Of a stretch of DNA of 64,000 nt, positions 43,753-52,841 are shown piece after piece. The position numbers were made by a program, and so were the translations under genes. A model generated the notes under the pieces. It was not told the DNA's origin and made no database searches. It saw only the letters and a program-made list of their open reading frames with translations. This DNA comes from Phormidium tenue FACHB-886 (GTDB lineage Bacteria; Cyanobacteriota; Cyanobacteriia; Elainellales; Elainellaceae). The stretch covers positions 124,001-188,000 of the forward strand of contig NZ_JACXWX010000001.1 of assembly GCF_014764505.1 (NCBI RefSeq), in the 5' to 3' direction. Numbering within the stretch: the first letter of the stretch is position 1; the number at the start of each line of letters is the position of its first letter.

Positions 43753-43930
43753 ACCTTGTTTGAGTGGAAACGGCTGTATAACCTGCAAATTTCCAGATAA
43801 GACCGGGCAAATTGTCCTGGATCAACTTCCGACGGTTGACAGAACCCGTTTAGTAAAACGGCTGGGACAGCTCCAGCCTGCCGAACAGAAAGCGATTTTG
43901 GCAGTGCTGTCCGAGCTATTTGCCGAGTGA
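43736..43930 (+). pseudogene. Remnant of a MazF/PemK-type toxin gene (3' end)
   Basis: An open frame of 64 codons whose second half resembles the C-terminus of PemK/MazF-type endoribonuclease toxins: KFPDKTGQIVLDQLPTVDRTR followed by LVKRLGQLQPAEQ and a final helix ending in ELFAE. The N-terminal two thirds of a MazF fold, including the catalytic Arg/Thr region, are missing, and the frame starts inside the ycf23 terminator hairpin. No antitoxin is present upstream. It overlaps the 3' end of selO by 15 bases on the opposite strand. I regard it as a dead fragment; the family match is from pattern memory. Confidence 0.5.
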
Positions 43931-45397
43931 AGGTTCCACAGCGGTCTGGAGCTGTTTGACCAGTTCATTGAACGGCTGCCAGTTGTCTTCGTTGGTGATT
44001 GCTTCCCAAACTGCCTCAATCTCTGGACGAATCAACGCTTTGGTCGGGTTGTGCTGGCGCAAACGCTGGGCGATCGCTGGCAGTTCTTCAGCAGGCAGGC
44101 TGTTCAACACCTGATGATAAAACTGCCGCCATTGCTCGAAACTATTGGCAGCATCTTCAGAATTAACCGCAGGATCGATCGACCCCTGGAAGATTGTCTC
44201 TGCCGATTGCCGCCACTCTGCAGAAAACTGCTGGCGCAACGCCAAGAAGAAATCGTGATAGCCCACTTTTGTATTCCAGAGCATCTGGAGCGATCGCCGC
44301 AGCAGTTCATCAGCAACTTCAATCGAAACCCCGTCTAAAGCAATTTCAAAACCCAACTTTCGCAGCATTCGCTGCCGATAAACTGCCAGATACTGCGGCT
44401 CAAAGCCAGCCAGCGCCGTTTCCATTTCAAACGGCTCGATCAAGCCTTTCAGCGGCACCTGCAGCATTTGCAGATTCCACGCGCAGGCAGTCGGCTGGTT
44501 GCCATAGCAATAGCGACCAAAGTAGTCGAAATAGGCGGCAGTAAACTGTGGATCGTAATGAGTAATGAAGGCGTAAGGTCCGTAGTCAAAGCTTTCGCCA
44601 GCGATCGACATGTTGTCCGTGTTCAAAACGGCATGACAGAAGCCCACCGACATCCACTGAGCAGTTAGCTCCGCTACCCGCTGCACTAGCTCTGTATAAA
44701 ACCGCAGATAGCGATCGGCTGCGCCTAGCAAATGCGGGTAATAAATCTCAATCACATGATCCAGCAATTTCTGAATTAAGTCCTGTCGCCCCACGTAGTG
44801 CAGCCGCTCAAAGGTACCGAAGCGAATATGCGTTTGGGCGAGCCGCACCATCACAGACGATCGGGTAGGCGAAGGCTCATCGCCGCGCCACAAAGGTTCA
44901 CCCGTCTCCACTAAGCTGAGGCAGCGTGAAGTGCGGACTCCCAAATGGTGTAGTGCCTCCGCTGCCAATACCTCCCGAACGCCGCCTTTTAACGTCAGAC
45001 GACCGTCACCACCTCTGGAATAGGGCGTTGTTCCCGATCCTTTTGTGCCCAAGTCATAAAGGTCGCCATCGCTGCCCCGCACCTGCCCATACAAAAAGCC
45101 GCGCCCGTCTCCTAATCGAGGGTTATAATCACCGAACTGGTAGCCGTGATAGCGCATCGCCAGCAGCGGTTGGCGGCTGCGAAACTCCCCAAATGCCTCC
45201 ACAAAATCGTCATCGCTGACCTGAGTTGGCTCCTGCCCCAACAGCGGCAGGAGAGCATCGTTGCGAAAGCGCAAGATGTGGCTGGGAAACTCAGCCGCCA
45301 CAACAGGATCGGCATAGTCTTCCCCCAATCCTTCAAAGGCAGGCTGAAAAGGCAATGCCAATAATGGATTTGCGGCAGACCGATTTGAAACTATCAT
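43916..45397 (-). CDS. selO: Protein adenylyltransferase SelO (YdiU/UPF0061)
   Basis: A 493-residue pseudokinase-fold enzyme that transfers AMP to proteins during redox stress in studied species. Family signatures are [13 protein letters not shown] (about 42-54), [22 protein letters not shown] (about 77-98), [34 protein letters not shown] (about 113-146) and [25 protein letters not shown] (about 251-275), the last holding metal-binding Asn and Asp. The start [12 protein letters not shown] is chosen over a 24-residue longer frame because it matches related proteins. A conserved Cys near the C-terminus, used for redox control in some SelO proteins, is not present. It starts back to back with pcp. 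Confidence 0.92.
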   Translation of the reverse strand: MIVSNRSAANPLLALPFQPAFEGLGEDYADPVVAAEFPSHILRFRNDALLPLLGQEPTQVSDDDFVEAFGEFRSRQPLLAMRYHGYQFGDYNPRLGDGRGFLYGQVRGSDGDLYDLGTKGSGTTPYSRGGDGRLTLKGGVREVLAAEALHHLGVRTSRCLSLVETGEPLWRGDEPSPTRSSVMVRLAQTHIRFGTFERLHYVGRQDLIQKLLDHVIEIYYPHLLGAADRYLRFYTELVQRVAELTAQWMSVGFCHAVLNTDNMSIAGESFDYGPYAFITHYDPQFTAAYFDYFGRYCYGNQPTACAWNLQMLQVPLKGLIEPFEMETALAGFEPQYLAVYRQRMLRKLGFEIALDGVSIEVADELLRRSLQMLWNTKVGYHDFFLALRQQFSAEWRQSAETIFQGSIDPAVNSEDAANSFEQWRQFYHQVLNSLPAEELPAIAQRLRQHNPTKALIRPEIEAVWEAITNEDNWQPFNELVKQLQTAVEPSLGK

Positions 45398-45413
45398 GAA
45401 CCTTAAACTTGCA

Positions 45414-45932
45414 ATGAATAAACTTCTGCTTACGGCGTTTGCACCCTGGAGGGCGCAGCAGTCCGCCAATTCTTCTGATACGCTTTTGCAATTGATCCAA
45501 AAGACTCTGCCTTCACTTTATTTTGTGCGCGGTCTGCCCGTAAATCTACCTGTAGCGCGAACTATGACGATCGCTAAATTGCAGCAGGTGCAACCCCAAG
45601 TGCTGGTATTGTGCGGTATGGCAGAGACTCGCTCCAAGCTCAGTGTAGAGGTCAGCGCAGTGGTGGGCGATCGACGGCTTTCTACGTCGATCGATTTAGA
45701 AACACTGGTTGCAGGCTTAGCTGCTACAGAAATTAGCCAAGATGCCGGACGGTTTGTGTGCAACAGCCTTTACTATGCGATGTTGAGCTATATCCAAACG
45801 CAGTCTCTCGCCTGTCGCTGTTTATTTGTGCATGTCCCGATTTTGGCAGAGCAAAATCGAGACCTGATCCTCGCTGACTTCCAACGCCTATTGCAGCGGT
45901 TGTCTAGTCCTGTTGCTGAGCCAATGGGTTAA
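45414..45932 (+). CDS. pcp: Pyroglutamyl-peptidase I-like (C15) protein
   Basis: A 172-residue cytoplasmic peptidase of the C15 family, which removes N-terminal pyroglutamate from peptides. The Glu/Cys/His triad is suggested by [13 protein letters not shown] (Glu about 66-73), [14 protein letters not shown] (Cys about 118) and FVHVPIL (His about 140). It is shorter than the usual 210 residues at both ends, especially the N-terminal G-F-x-P-F loop, which here reads TAFAPW. Start is set at 45414; an in-frame ATG at 45396 is possible but would sit against the divergent selO start. Activity is likely but not certain. Confidence 0.82.
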   Translation: MNKLLLTAFAPWRAQQSANSSDTLLQLIQKTLPSLYFVRGLPVNLPVARTMTIAKLQQVQPQVLVLCGMAETRSKLSVEVSAVVGDRRLSTSIDLETLVAGLAATEISQDAGRFVCNSLYYAMLSYIQTQSLACRCLFVHVPILAEQNRDLILADFQRLLQRLSSPVAEPMG

Positions 45933-46217
45933 GCACTTTCACAAAGATGCGATCTTCGTCACAAAAATTCGCTATTGTTAAATCGCTGTTTTGATAAGTT
46001 AGTCAAAAATTAGACACGCTATCATGAATCGCTTGCATTTAAGACACAAATATCTTGCAGACAAGCCCATATGATAAAGTGTGCGTCGTATAGCGATTCG
46101 ATCGAGCATTTGCATCTCCCGTAAGGTCATTGGTGCAATGGGCACACTGCCTTTTGCCAGCAGGTTAAAGAACCTCTGCTAATCCTTTGTTAGTTAGATC
46201 CTGAGCTTCTGAGGTTG

Positions 46218-48434
46218 ATGATGGCGTTTTGGGAATTTCTGATTCAGAAAGAGGGTGATCGCTCCTGGCTGCCTCTAGATTCTACTGTGGAGATTCTGGA
46301 AGGACGATATCGCATTGTGGCTCGCTCCAGCCGCCTCAACACCAGCGTCGAGATTCGGGTGATCCACAGCGCCATCGCCGAAACGCCCCCAGTTCGCCGT
46401 ATCCAGAAGCGAGTTAGCCAAACAAACGCAGACGGCTTGGTGGTCATCATCCCCTACACACGCCTGCTGCCTGGAAGTTGGGAATTGCGCTGTGCAAGCG
46501 ATCTGATGGCAGATATGATGGGCAACGGCTGGTTGCACTCCGTCCGCCTAGAGGTGCAGCCGATCGAAGTAGACCACCACGACTGGGAAGCAGATTGGCA
46601 AGAAACGGAAGACCAGCTACACGAAAATAGACCCACCGATACGGATCAGCCTGGCTCGGAGGCCATTAGCTTAGATCGTCCTGTGGCAGTTGGGGCTGGG
46701 GAAGCGATCGCACAGAACCCCTCGTCGGTTGCTGCAGCAGTAGACGATCCTGAGCTGCGTCCGCTCGAGTTCGGCAAACTGTCCGAAAGCAGCATCCATT
46801 CGCTTTGCTTCCAGTTGGACAAAGAGAACTATGTTGTCCAGCGGGGACAGCCGCTCATCTTGAATGGAAGCGTTGTCAGTGGAAGCAATGACTCAGCCGA
46901 ACAAGCTCAACCCACAACAGTGACCGGAAAGCTGCGGGTGCGTTTGTTTGACCCTCAAACCGCCGAGATGCTAGTAGACGAAACGCAACCGCTGCTGCAT
47001 CAGCTGCCGCCCTTTCCGGTTGCGCTGGCGGTTGCGCTTCCGGCAAATTGCGAGACTCATGTGATTTTGGGAGAGCTAGCCCTATATGGGCAGTCGGGCG
47101 AGGGCAGTCTGCCGCCCGTTTTGGCAACCCAGCGGTTCAGTGTCACTACCGATTTGCTGGAACTACTGGATGCGATCGCCAACGACTTTACCGAACCAGT
47201 TACTCCACCAACCCCGCCTACCCCGCCTACCCCAGCCGACAACAGTGCTTTTCTAAATCTACGTCCGTCTATAGTTCCGGCAATTCAATTTCGTCCGGCA
47301 ATTCAGCAGCCCTTGCCGCCCCAGCTCCGCCCCGCTGATTCAAACAAAGCTGCTCGTCCGCTCGATCTGCCAGCCTTTAGCAAGGCGGAGTTGGAGGGAC
47401 GCCAGCCAACCGAGCCGAGTACAGGCAACACAGAGAATATTCCTGACGCAGCAGCTTCTACAGATTCAACTTCTACAAACCCAGCTCCTCCAGACCCAGC
47501 TCCTCCAGACCCAGCTTCTATAGAGGAATTGCCTGCCACAGACCCAGCCAGCCCCGCAGAGGCAACTCCCGTCACACAGGCTGAAGTCAATGTGGTAGCA
47601 CCAACAGCACCAGCGGCTCCTTCAGCCGAATTGCCATCGCCCGAACTTCCATCTGAGATCGCAGATCTGCCCCCCGCCCTGCGGCCGCAGCTAGAACTGG
47701 TGAATGATACTGCCGATCCTGCAAACGATTGGCAGAGCGCAGGCGATTACCTGCCTTATTGGCAGCAAAAACCTGACCCAGACGCCCCATCTTCCAATAA
47801 AGCCGAAGATGTTGCATTTCGATCGCTCAACCTACAGGAGCGATTTTGGTCGAAGCTGCAGTCGCTGGTAGGCGATACAGAGCTAGCCGGGTGGCTGAAC
47901 GACGAGGGCGAGTCGGCTACTGCTAAACATCAATCAACCAGTCTGGATGCTGAGCTAGCTGCTCACGAAATTGTCGTAGAAGACCCACCTAAAGACGCTC
48001 CTGAAGATAAAAGTAACGGCAAAACCGCTGCAACCGTGAGCCGCCTCCAAACGCTTGCTACCCTTACAACGGAACCTATTGCCGTTCCAGAGCTAGAAGT
48101 GCCCATGGGCGAACTCACCTGCGGGCAAACCATCCCCATCACCATTCGGCTCTCTGGCGATCATGCTCGCGTTTACGCCAAGCTATGGATGCATGATCGC
48201 CAATCTCGTACTTTGCTGGATGGTCCCCACTGGCTAATGGACTTTACCCCTGACGGTTTTGGCAATCTGGTGGTCAAGTCGCAAGTCATGGTGCCGTTTG
48301 GCTGCGTGGAAGTGCAGTTTGAGGCGATCGCTATTGACATGACCACCCAGCGCGAAAGCGCAAAGGTTTCAATTGTGCGGACGACTATCCCACCTAGCCT
48401 GACAACGCTGTCTATTGAAGAACTGGAAGGATAA
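46218..48434 (+). CDS. Large Pro-rich protein of unknown function
   Basis: A 738-residue protein with no signal peptide or membrane segment. Residues 1-115 look like a compact beta domain (FWEFLIQKEGDRSWLPL, VVIIPYTRLLPGSWELRC). A second beta-rich part spans about 190-320 (FQLDKENYVVQRGQPLIL, VTGKLRVRLFDPQT). A disordered region of Pro/Ala/Ser/Thr (about 330-520) follows, and a third beta domain ends the chain (about 625-735; PMGELTCGQTIPITIRLSG, FGCVEVQFEAIAIDM). The beta domains resemble Ig-like modules, so a scaffold or binding role is possible. I do not recognise a named family. The start has gagg close upstream; an ATG one codon later is equally likely. Confidence 0.75.
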   Translation: MMAFWEFLIQKEGDRSWLPLDSTVEILEGRYRIVARSSRLNTSVEIRVIHSAIAETPPVRRIQKRVSQTNADGLVVIIPYTRLLPGSWELRCASDLMADMMGNGWLHSVRLEVQPIEVDHHDWEADWQETEDQLHENRPTDTDQPGSEAISLDRPVAVGAGEAIAQNPSSVAAAVDDPELRPLEFGKLSESSIHSLCFQLDKENYVVQRGQPLILNGSVVSGSNDSAEQAQPTTVTGKLRVRLFDPQTAEMLVDETQPLLHQLPPFPVALAVALPANCETHVILGELALYGQSGEGSLPPVLATQRFSVTTDLLELLDAIANDFTEPVTPPTPPTPPTPADNSAFLNLRPSIVPAIQFRPAIQQPLPPQLRPADSNKAARPLDLPAFSKAELEGRQPTEPSTGNTENIPDAAASTDSTSTNPAPPDPAPPDPASIEELPATDPASPAEATPVTQAEVNVVAPTAPAAPSAELPSPELPSEIADLPPALRPQLELVNDTADPANDWQSAGDYLPYWQQKPDPDAPSSNKAEDVAFRSLNLQERFWSKLQSLVGDTELAGWLNDEGESATAKHQSTSLDAELAAHEIVVEDPPKDAPEDKSNGKTAATVSRLQTLATLTTEPIAVPELEVPMGELTCGQTIPITIRLSGDHARVYAKLWMHDRQSRTLLDGPHWLMDFTPDGFGNLVVKSQVMVPFGCVEVQFEAIAIDMTTQRESAKVSIVRTTIPPSLTTLSIEELEG

Positions 48435-48643
48435 GACACCCTCTCGTGATTCTCTCCGAGTTATCCATAGCTTAGATAAATGACTGTTTACTCCTCACAG
48501 CCTCTCTAACTTCAGAATCACGATCGATGTCCCTAATCAAGATAAAATCACAAAAAGTCTTGATCCCCGTCGAGCGAAAGTGGCGGTGTCGGGCTGAAAA
48601 AACAAGCATATTCACGAGCGGTTGCGCGTTCTCATGAGGTTGT

Positions 48644-49042
48644 ATGAAAACATTTTTGTCTCGTTTTATTGCCCTAGCGCTAGTGCTAGTCATCGGCTTG
48701 ATGGGCTGTTCTGCGGCTCCGGCTGGATTAAGCGGCAACTATCGTCAAGATACACTCGCTCTGATTAGCACCCTCAGAACCGCCCTAGATGCGCCAACTG
48801 ACTCCCCCACAAGTCCGGCGCTCCAGTCTGAAGCGAGGACAATGCTGAATAACTTCTTTTCTCGCTACCGTCGGGATGGTTCTTTAGCAAAACTAAATTC
48901 CTTTACCACCATGCGAACAGCGCTCAACTCGTTGGCAGGGCACTATAGCTCCTACCCCAACCGTCCCGTTCCTGCAAAGCTCAAGAAGCGTCTGACCCAA
49001 GAGTTTAATCAGGTTGAGATGGCGCTGAAGCGAGAGCCATAG
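48644..49042 (+). CDS. psb27: Photosystem II assembly lipoprotein Psb27
   Basis: A 132-residue lumenal lipoprotein that binds CP43 during assembly and repair of photosystem II and keeps the manganese site open until maturation. The lipobox is LMGC with Cys22. The mature part is a four-helix bundle with the family pattern YRQDTLALISTLRTALD, then FFSRYRRDGSLAKLNSFTTMRTALNSLAGHYSSYPNRPVP and a final helix ending in ALKREP. Length and motifs match cyanobacterial Psb27. It is monocistronic, with its own terminator 25 bases after the stop. Confidence 0.96.
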   Translation: MKTFLSRFIALALVLVIGLMGCSAAPAGLSGNYRQDTLALISTLRTALDAPTDSPTSPALQSEARTMLNNFFSRYRRDGSLAKLNSFTTMRTALNSLAGHYSSYPNRPVPAKLKKRLTQEFNQVEMALKREP

Positions 49043-49068
49043 ATCGACAATCTTTAGTTCAACAAAAG

Positions 49069-49116
49069 CCAAAGATCGTAGCTCGTGTGATGTACGGGCT
49101 ACGATCTTTGGTTTTT
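49069..49116 (+). terminator. Rho-independent terminator of psb27
   Basis: A 14-bp perfect stem (ccaaagatcgtagc / gctacgatctttgg) with a 15-base loop and a run of five T residues. Confidence 0.85.
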
Positions 49117-49187
49117 AAGCCGCACGACACACCGCTAAAATGGCGTTATTAAGTTCAGGTTAATCTAGGAGATCTTCTATCGGTACT

Positions 49188-50777
49188 TTGTCTCGTTGGC
49201 GCGATCGCTCTTTTGATTTTGATCAAGCTTGGGTTTGCGGCTTAACATTCACAGCGGTCGTGCTTTTTACCTGGAATTTGGGCGGCTTGCCCCTGCGCGA
49301 CTGGGACGAAGGCTTAGTGGCACAAGTAGCACGGGAAATTAGCCAAACGGGGCAATGGCTCTACCCCACGATGTGGGGCGAACCCTATCTGAACAAACCC
49401 CCGTTGGTGCATGGGCTAGTCGCGATCTCCTATAGGCTGGGTGGCATCAACGAATGGACTGCCCGCCTACCGGGAGCCATTTTGAGCGCACTGTCTGTGC
49501 CGCTGCTGTACGGCATTGGGCGAGAAATATTCCATCGACGGTCGGCAGCGGTCTGTGCCTCGCTGGTGTATCTCACCACATTGCCTGTAGTGCGTAATGG
49601 GCGACTTGCCATGCTGGATGGAACGCTGGTCTGCTTCCTGCTGCTGCTGGTTTGGTGTGCATTACGATCGCGACGGAATCGGCAATATGCCTTGGGAATG
49701 GGCATTGCGCTGGGGCTGGTTTGCCTGACCAAAGGCGTGATGATAGGGGTGCTGCTGGGAGGGATCACCATCGTTTTCTTGGCGTGGGATACGCCACGGT
49801 TGCTTCGGTCAGGCTATCTGTGGCTGGGGGCACTATTAGGCAGCATGCCGGTTGTAGGCTGGTATGGAGCACAATGGTTGCACTATGGGCAGCTCTTTTG
49901 GGGCAATAACTTAGTGAACCAATCTTTCTTGCGCATTTTGACAGATGTAGAGAGTAACGGTGGTCCACCCTGGTTCTATCTGCTAGAGCTGCTAAAGCAC
50001 AATATTCCGTGGCTGGTGTTTCTGCCGCTGGGCTGCAAGCTAGCCTGGGAGAACCGCAGCCTCAGCTGGGCAAAGCTAGCGATCGTCTGGAGCAGCCTCT
50101 ACTTGGTTGCCATTTCTCTGATGGCGACCAAACTGCCCTGGTATATCCTGCCGCTCTATCCGGCTTTGGCGCTGCTAGAAGGAGCTGCCTTGGTAGAGCT
50201 TTGGCAACAGGGAAAGCACATTGGCACTCCGCAATTCCCAGCGCCACTATACGATCGCGTTTGGATGGGGCTTTTTGCCCTACTGGCGGTAGCAGGCTGG
50301 GTGGGCTTTGGCTATTTCGGCTGGTGGAGCGAGCCGCCCCAGCCCGATTTGCAACTACTGTTTGCTGCAGTGGCTTTAACGATGAGTACCGTTTCTATCC
50401 TGCTGGCGCAGCAAGACGCCCAGTTTCTGCCCGTGCTGATCTGGGGCACGTTTCTGTCGCTGCTGCTGTTTGTCTCGTCAGATCACTGGGTCTGGGAGCT
50501 TGCGGAGGCTTATCCAGTTAAACCCGTGGCAGCAATCCTGCAGCAGGTTCCGGCGAAGCAAAAAATCTACACGTCTTACCCTTACAACCGTCCCTCACTC
50601 AACTTCTACAGCGAGCACCTCGTTTTGCCTGCCGATGCCAAACAGCTCAAACAGCAATGGCGGCGAGAAACCCAGCCTTATCTGCTGCTGGATCAGGCAG
50701 CAATCGACAGCCTCAAGCTCAAATCGGCTAAGCCACTGGGAACTGCGGCAGGCTGGACGCTGGTAGGAAAACAGTAG
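49188..50777 (+). CDS. Glycosyltransferase family 39 membrane protein (ArnT-like)
   Basis: A 529-residue inner-membrane protein with about 11-12 helices, related to ArnT and protein O-mannosyltransferases, which move a sugar from a polyprenyl-phosphate carrier onto lipid A or proteins. The catalytic acidic motif RDWDEGLVAQVAREI lies at about 37-51 in the first loop, followed by NKPPLVHGLVAISYRLGG typical of the ArnT group. A periplasmic C-terminal domain covers about 430-529. The start is TTG at 49188, because no ATG or GTG precedes the DWDE loop with room for helix 1. Substrate and acceptor are unknown. Confidence 0.88.
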   Translation: MSRWRDRSFDFDQAWVCGLTFTAVVLFTWNLGGLPLRDWDEGLVAQVAREISQTGQWLYPTMWGEPYLNKPPLVHGLVAISYRLGGINEWTARLPGAILSALSVPLLYGIGREIFHRRSAAVCASLVYLTTLPVVRNGRLAMLDGTLVCFLLLLVWCALRSRRNRQYALGMGIALGLVCLTKGVMIGVLLGGITIVFLAWDTPRLLRSGYLWLGALLGSMPVVGWYGAQWLHYGQLFWGNNLVNQSFLRILTDVESNGGPPWFYLLELLKHNIPWLVFLPLGCKLAWENRSLSWAKLAIVWSSLYLVAISLMATKLPWYILPLYPALALLEGAALVELWQQGKHIGTPQFPAPLYDRVWMGLFALLAVAGWVGFGYFGWWSEPPQPDLQLLFAAVALTMSTVSILLAQQDAQFLPVLIWGTFLSLLLFVSSDHWVWELAEAYPVKPVAAILQQVPAKQKIYTSYPYNRPSLNFYSEHLVLPADAKQLKQQWRRETQPYLLLDQAAIDSLKLKSAKPLGTAAGWTLVGKQ

Positions 50778-50873
50778 GGTAAAAGCTCAAGGTTAATCAG
50801 AGTTTGAACTGCCGCAGGATATCGCGCAATACGGTAGGATCGGGTACGATTTCTCAAACCGATCGCCCTGCCC

Positions 50874-51743
50874 ATGACCCTGACTCGCCCCCGCCTGCGA
50901 TTCTCTGACTACCCCCGTCTGTCGATTCGGATGATGGCAGTCGGCACTATTATTATGCTGCTGTTTGTGCTGGTGGCGCTCTTCGCTCCTCTGCTACAAG
51001 CTGGCGGGCTGCTGCAAGATCCCACCCAAGGTCTAGCAAACCCCATCCACGAGCCGCCTTCTGCTGCCCATTGGTTTGGCACAAGCCGACAGGGATACGA
51101 TGTCTTTTCGCGAACGCTGTATGGCAGTCAAGCGGCTTTGCAGGTGGTGATTTTGGCAACGGTGATCAGCCTGTTGATCGGCGTGCCGCTGGGTATGGTT
51201 AGCGGCTATTTGGGTGGACGGCTTGATCGCGCCTTGCTGTTTCTGATGGATACAATCTACACATTACCCGGTCTACTGCTCTCAGTGACGCTGGCATTTG
51301 TCGTAGGGCGGGGCGTTTGGAATGCAGCGATCGCCCTCAGTATCGCTTATGTACCGCAATATTATCGGGTGGTGCGAAACCACACGGTTAGCATCAAAAC
51401 AGAGCTGTTCATTGAGGCAGCTCGATCGATGGGGGCTTCCACCTGGCGGGTTTTGTCTCGCTATTTATTTTTTAACGTGATCCAGAGCGTCCCCGTTCTG
51501 TTTACGCTTAATGCTGCTGATGCGGTGTTGATTCTGGGTGGCTTAGGTTTTTTGGGCTTGGGCTTACCAGAACAGACGCCTGAGTGGGGAACCGATCTGC
51601 GGCAAGCGTTAGATGCCTTACCTACCGGCGTTTGGTGGACGGCGCTATTTCCCGGCTTAGCGCTAACGCTGTTGGTTGTGGGGCTGTCGCTGGTGGGCGA
51701 AGGATTGAATGAATTAATTAATCCCCTGTCGCGGCAGGAGTAA
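50874..51743 (+). CDS. Peptide/nickel-type ABC permease (DppC-like)
   Basis: A 289-residue inner-membrane permease of the dipeptide/oligopeptide importer family. After a first helix (about 23-45) comes the DppC-type segment HWFGTSRQGYDVFSRTLYG (about 65-83) and PLGMVSGYLGGRLDRALLFLMD. The EAA loop is EAARSMGASTWRVLSRY (about 183-199), followed by GLGFLGLGLPEQTPEWG. It normally needs a DppB partner, a binding protein and one or two ATPases. None is adjacent, but a fused two-ATPase protein of the same family lies at 58.5 kb in this window and is a candidate partner. Confidence 0.92.
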   Translation: MTLTRPRLRFSDYPRLSIRMMAVGTIIMLLFVLVALFAPLLQAGGLLQDPTQGLANPIHEPPSAAHWFGTSRQGYDVFSRTLYGSQAALQVVILATVISLLIGVPLGMVSGYLGGRLDRALLFLMDTIYTLPGLLLSVTLAFVVGRGVWNAAIALSIAYVPQYYRVVRNHTVSIKTELFIEAARSMGASTWRVLSRYLFFNVIQSVPVLFTLNAADAVLILGGLGFLGLGLPEQTPEWGTDLRQALDALPTGVWWTALFPGLALTLLVVGLSLVGEGLNELINPLSRQE

Positions 51744-51830
51744 CGCTCCGGGGTTTTCTTGGAAGCTGCAGAAGGTCTTTCTCAGAAGAAGGTTTTTCTC
51801 AAAGAATTAACTCGACTGCGGCAGGAGAAG

Positions 51831-52766
51831 ATGGCAAGTTTAGCAAGACTGGGGGAAAGAATGGGCGAAGAAAAGGGGGAAGTCATTGGCGTTGACTTAG
51901 GCGGCAGCGCCATTAAGCTCGGACGATTTGACTGGGACGGTAGGTGTTTGCAGTCGCTCACGGTTGCCACCCCCCAGCCTGCCTCTCCCAAAGCCGTACT
52001 GCAGACGATCGTTGAAGCGATTGCCGAACTCGACCCCGCCCAAAAAACCCTGGCGATCGGCGTGGGCACACCCGGACCTGCTGATGCAGCGGGACGCATT
52101 GCCAGAGTCGCGATTAATCTAGAAGGCTGGTACAACATCCCGCTTGCAGATTGGCTAGAAGCCGAAACAGGCAAACCCACCGTGCTAGCCAACGATGCAA
52201 ACTGCGCCGGCTTAGGCGAATACTGGTTGGGCGCAGGCAACCGCTTCCAAGATGTGATTGTGCTAACGCTGGGTACGGGCGTGGGCGGTGCCATCATCCT
52301 GGATGGCAGGCTGTTTGTGGGTAGAGATGGCTGTGCCGGAGAGCTAGGATTAATTACGCTCAATCCCGATGGACCGGACTGCAACAGCGGCAACAAAGGC
52401 TCTTTAGAACAGTACACCTCTATTCGGGCGATTCGCCGCCGCACAGGGCTGGAACCCCACGAGCTGGGCGAACGGGCTAAGTCAGGAGATCGAGAGGCGA
52501 TCTCCTTTTGGCAGGCATACGGGCGCGACTTGGGAGCCGGTCTCGCTTCGCTAATTTATGTGTTAACTCCAGAAGCCGTGATCATTGGGGGCGGCATCAG
52601 CGCCAGCGCCGAATTTTTCTTTCCCACCGTGCAAGCCGAGATTGAGCGCAGAGTTCTCTCTAGCTCCCGCTCCGGGCTGCATCTCCTCAAAGCCGAACTG
52701 GGCAACCAAGCAGGAATCGCGGGGGCAGCAAAGCTGGCATGGCAGGCATGGCAACCTTCTGCATAG
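51831..52766 (+). CDS. ROK family sugar kinase-like protein
   Basis: A 311-residue cytoplasmic protein of the ROK family (glucokinases and related kinases). The phosphate loop GVDLGGSAIKLG is near 22-33, the catalytic Asp lies in LANDANCAGLGEYWLGAG (about 119-136), and TLGTGVGGAIILDG near 144-157. The usual zinc motif C-x-C-G-x2-G-C is degenerate: only C184 remains, with Ser186 and Ser191 replacing the others. Start is uncertain: ATG at 51831 or 51861 both have purine-rich sites, while an upstream TTG gives a non-family extension. It lies 87 bases after the DppC-like gene on the same strand. Glucose is a possible substrate, unproven. Confidence 0.87.
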   Translation: MASLARLGERMGEEKGEVIGVDLGGSAIKLGRFDWDGRCLQSLTVATPQPASPKAVLQTIVEAIAELDPAQKTLAIGVGTPGPADAAGRIARVAINLEGWYNIPLADWLEAETGKPTVLANDANCAGLGEYWLGAGNRFQDVIVLTLGTGVGGAIILDGRLFVGRDGCAGELGLITLNPDGPDCNSGNKGSLEQYTSIRAIRRRTGLEPHELGERAKSGDREAISFWQAYGRDLGAGLASLIYVLTPEAVIIGGGISASAEFFFPTVQAEIERRVLSSSRSGLHLLKAELGNQAGIAGAAKLAWQAWQPSA

Positions 52767-52841
52767 TTTCCTTGATGCCTTGATGAAACAACGTGCGAGA
52801 TGAAACAATGTGCGATGCTCGCGTCAGGGTTCAAGCTGTAG

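Noticed and set aside
48490-48498. ACTCCTCAC, the core of the Yfr1 small RNA
   Set aside because: The two flanking stem-loops and terminal U run that define Yfr1 are missing.
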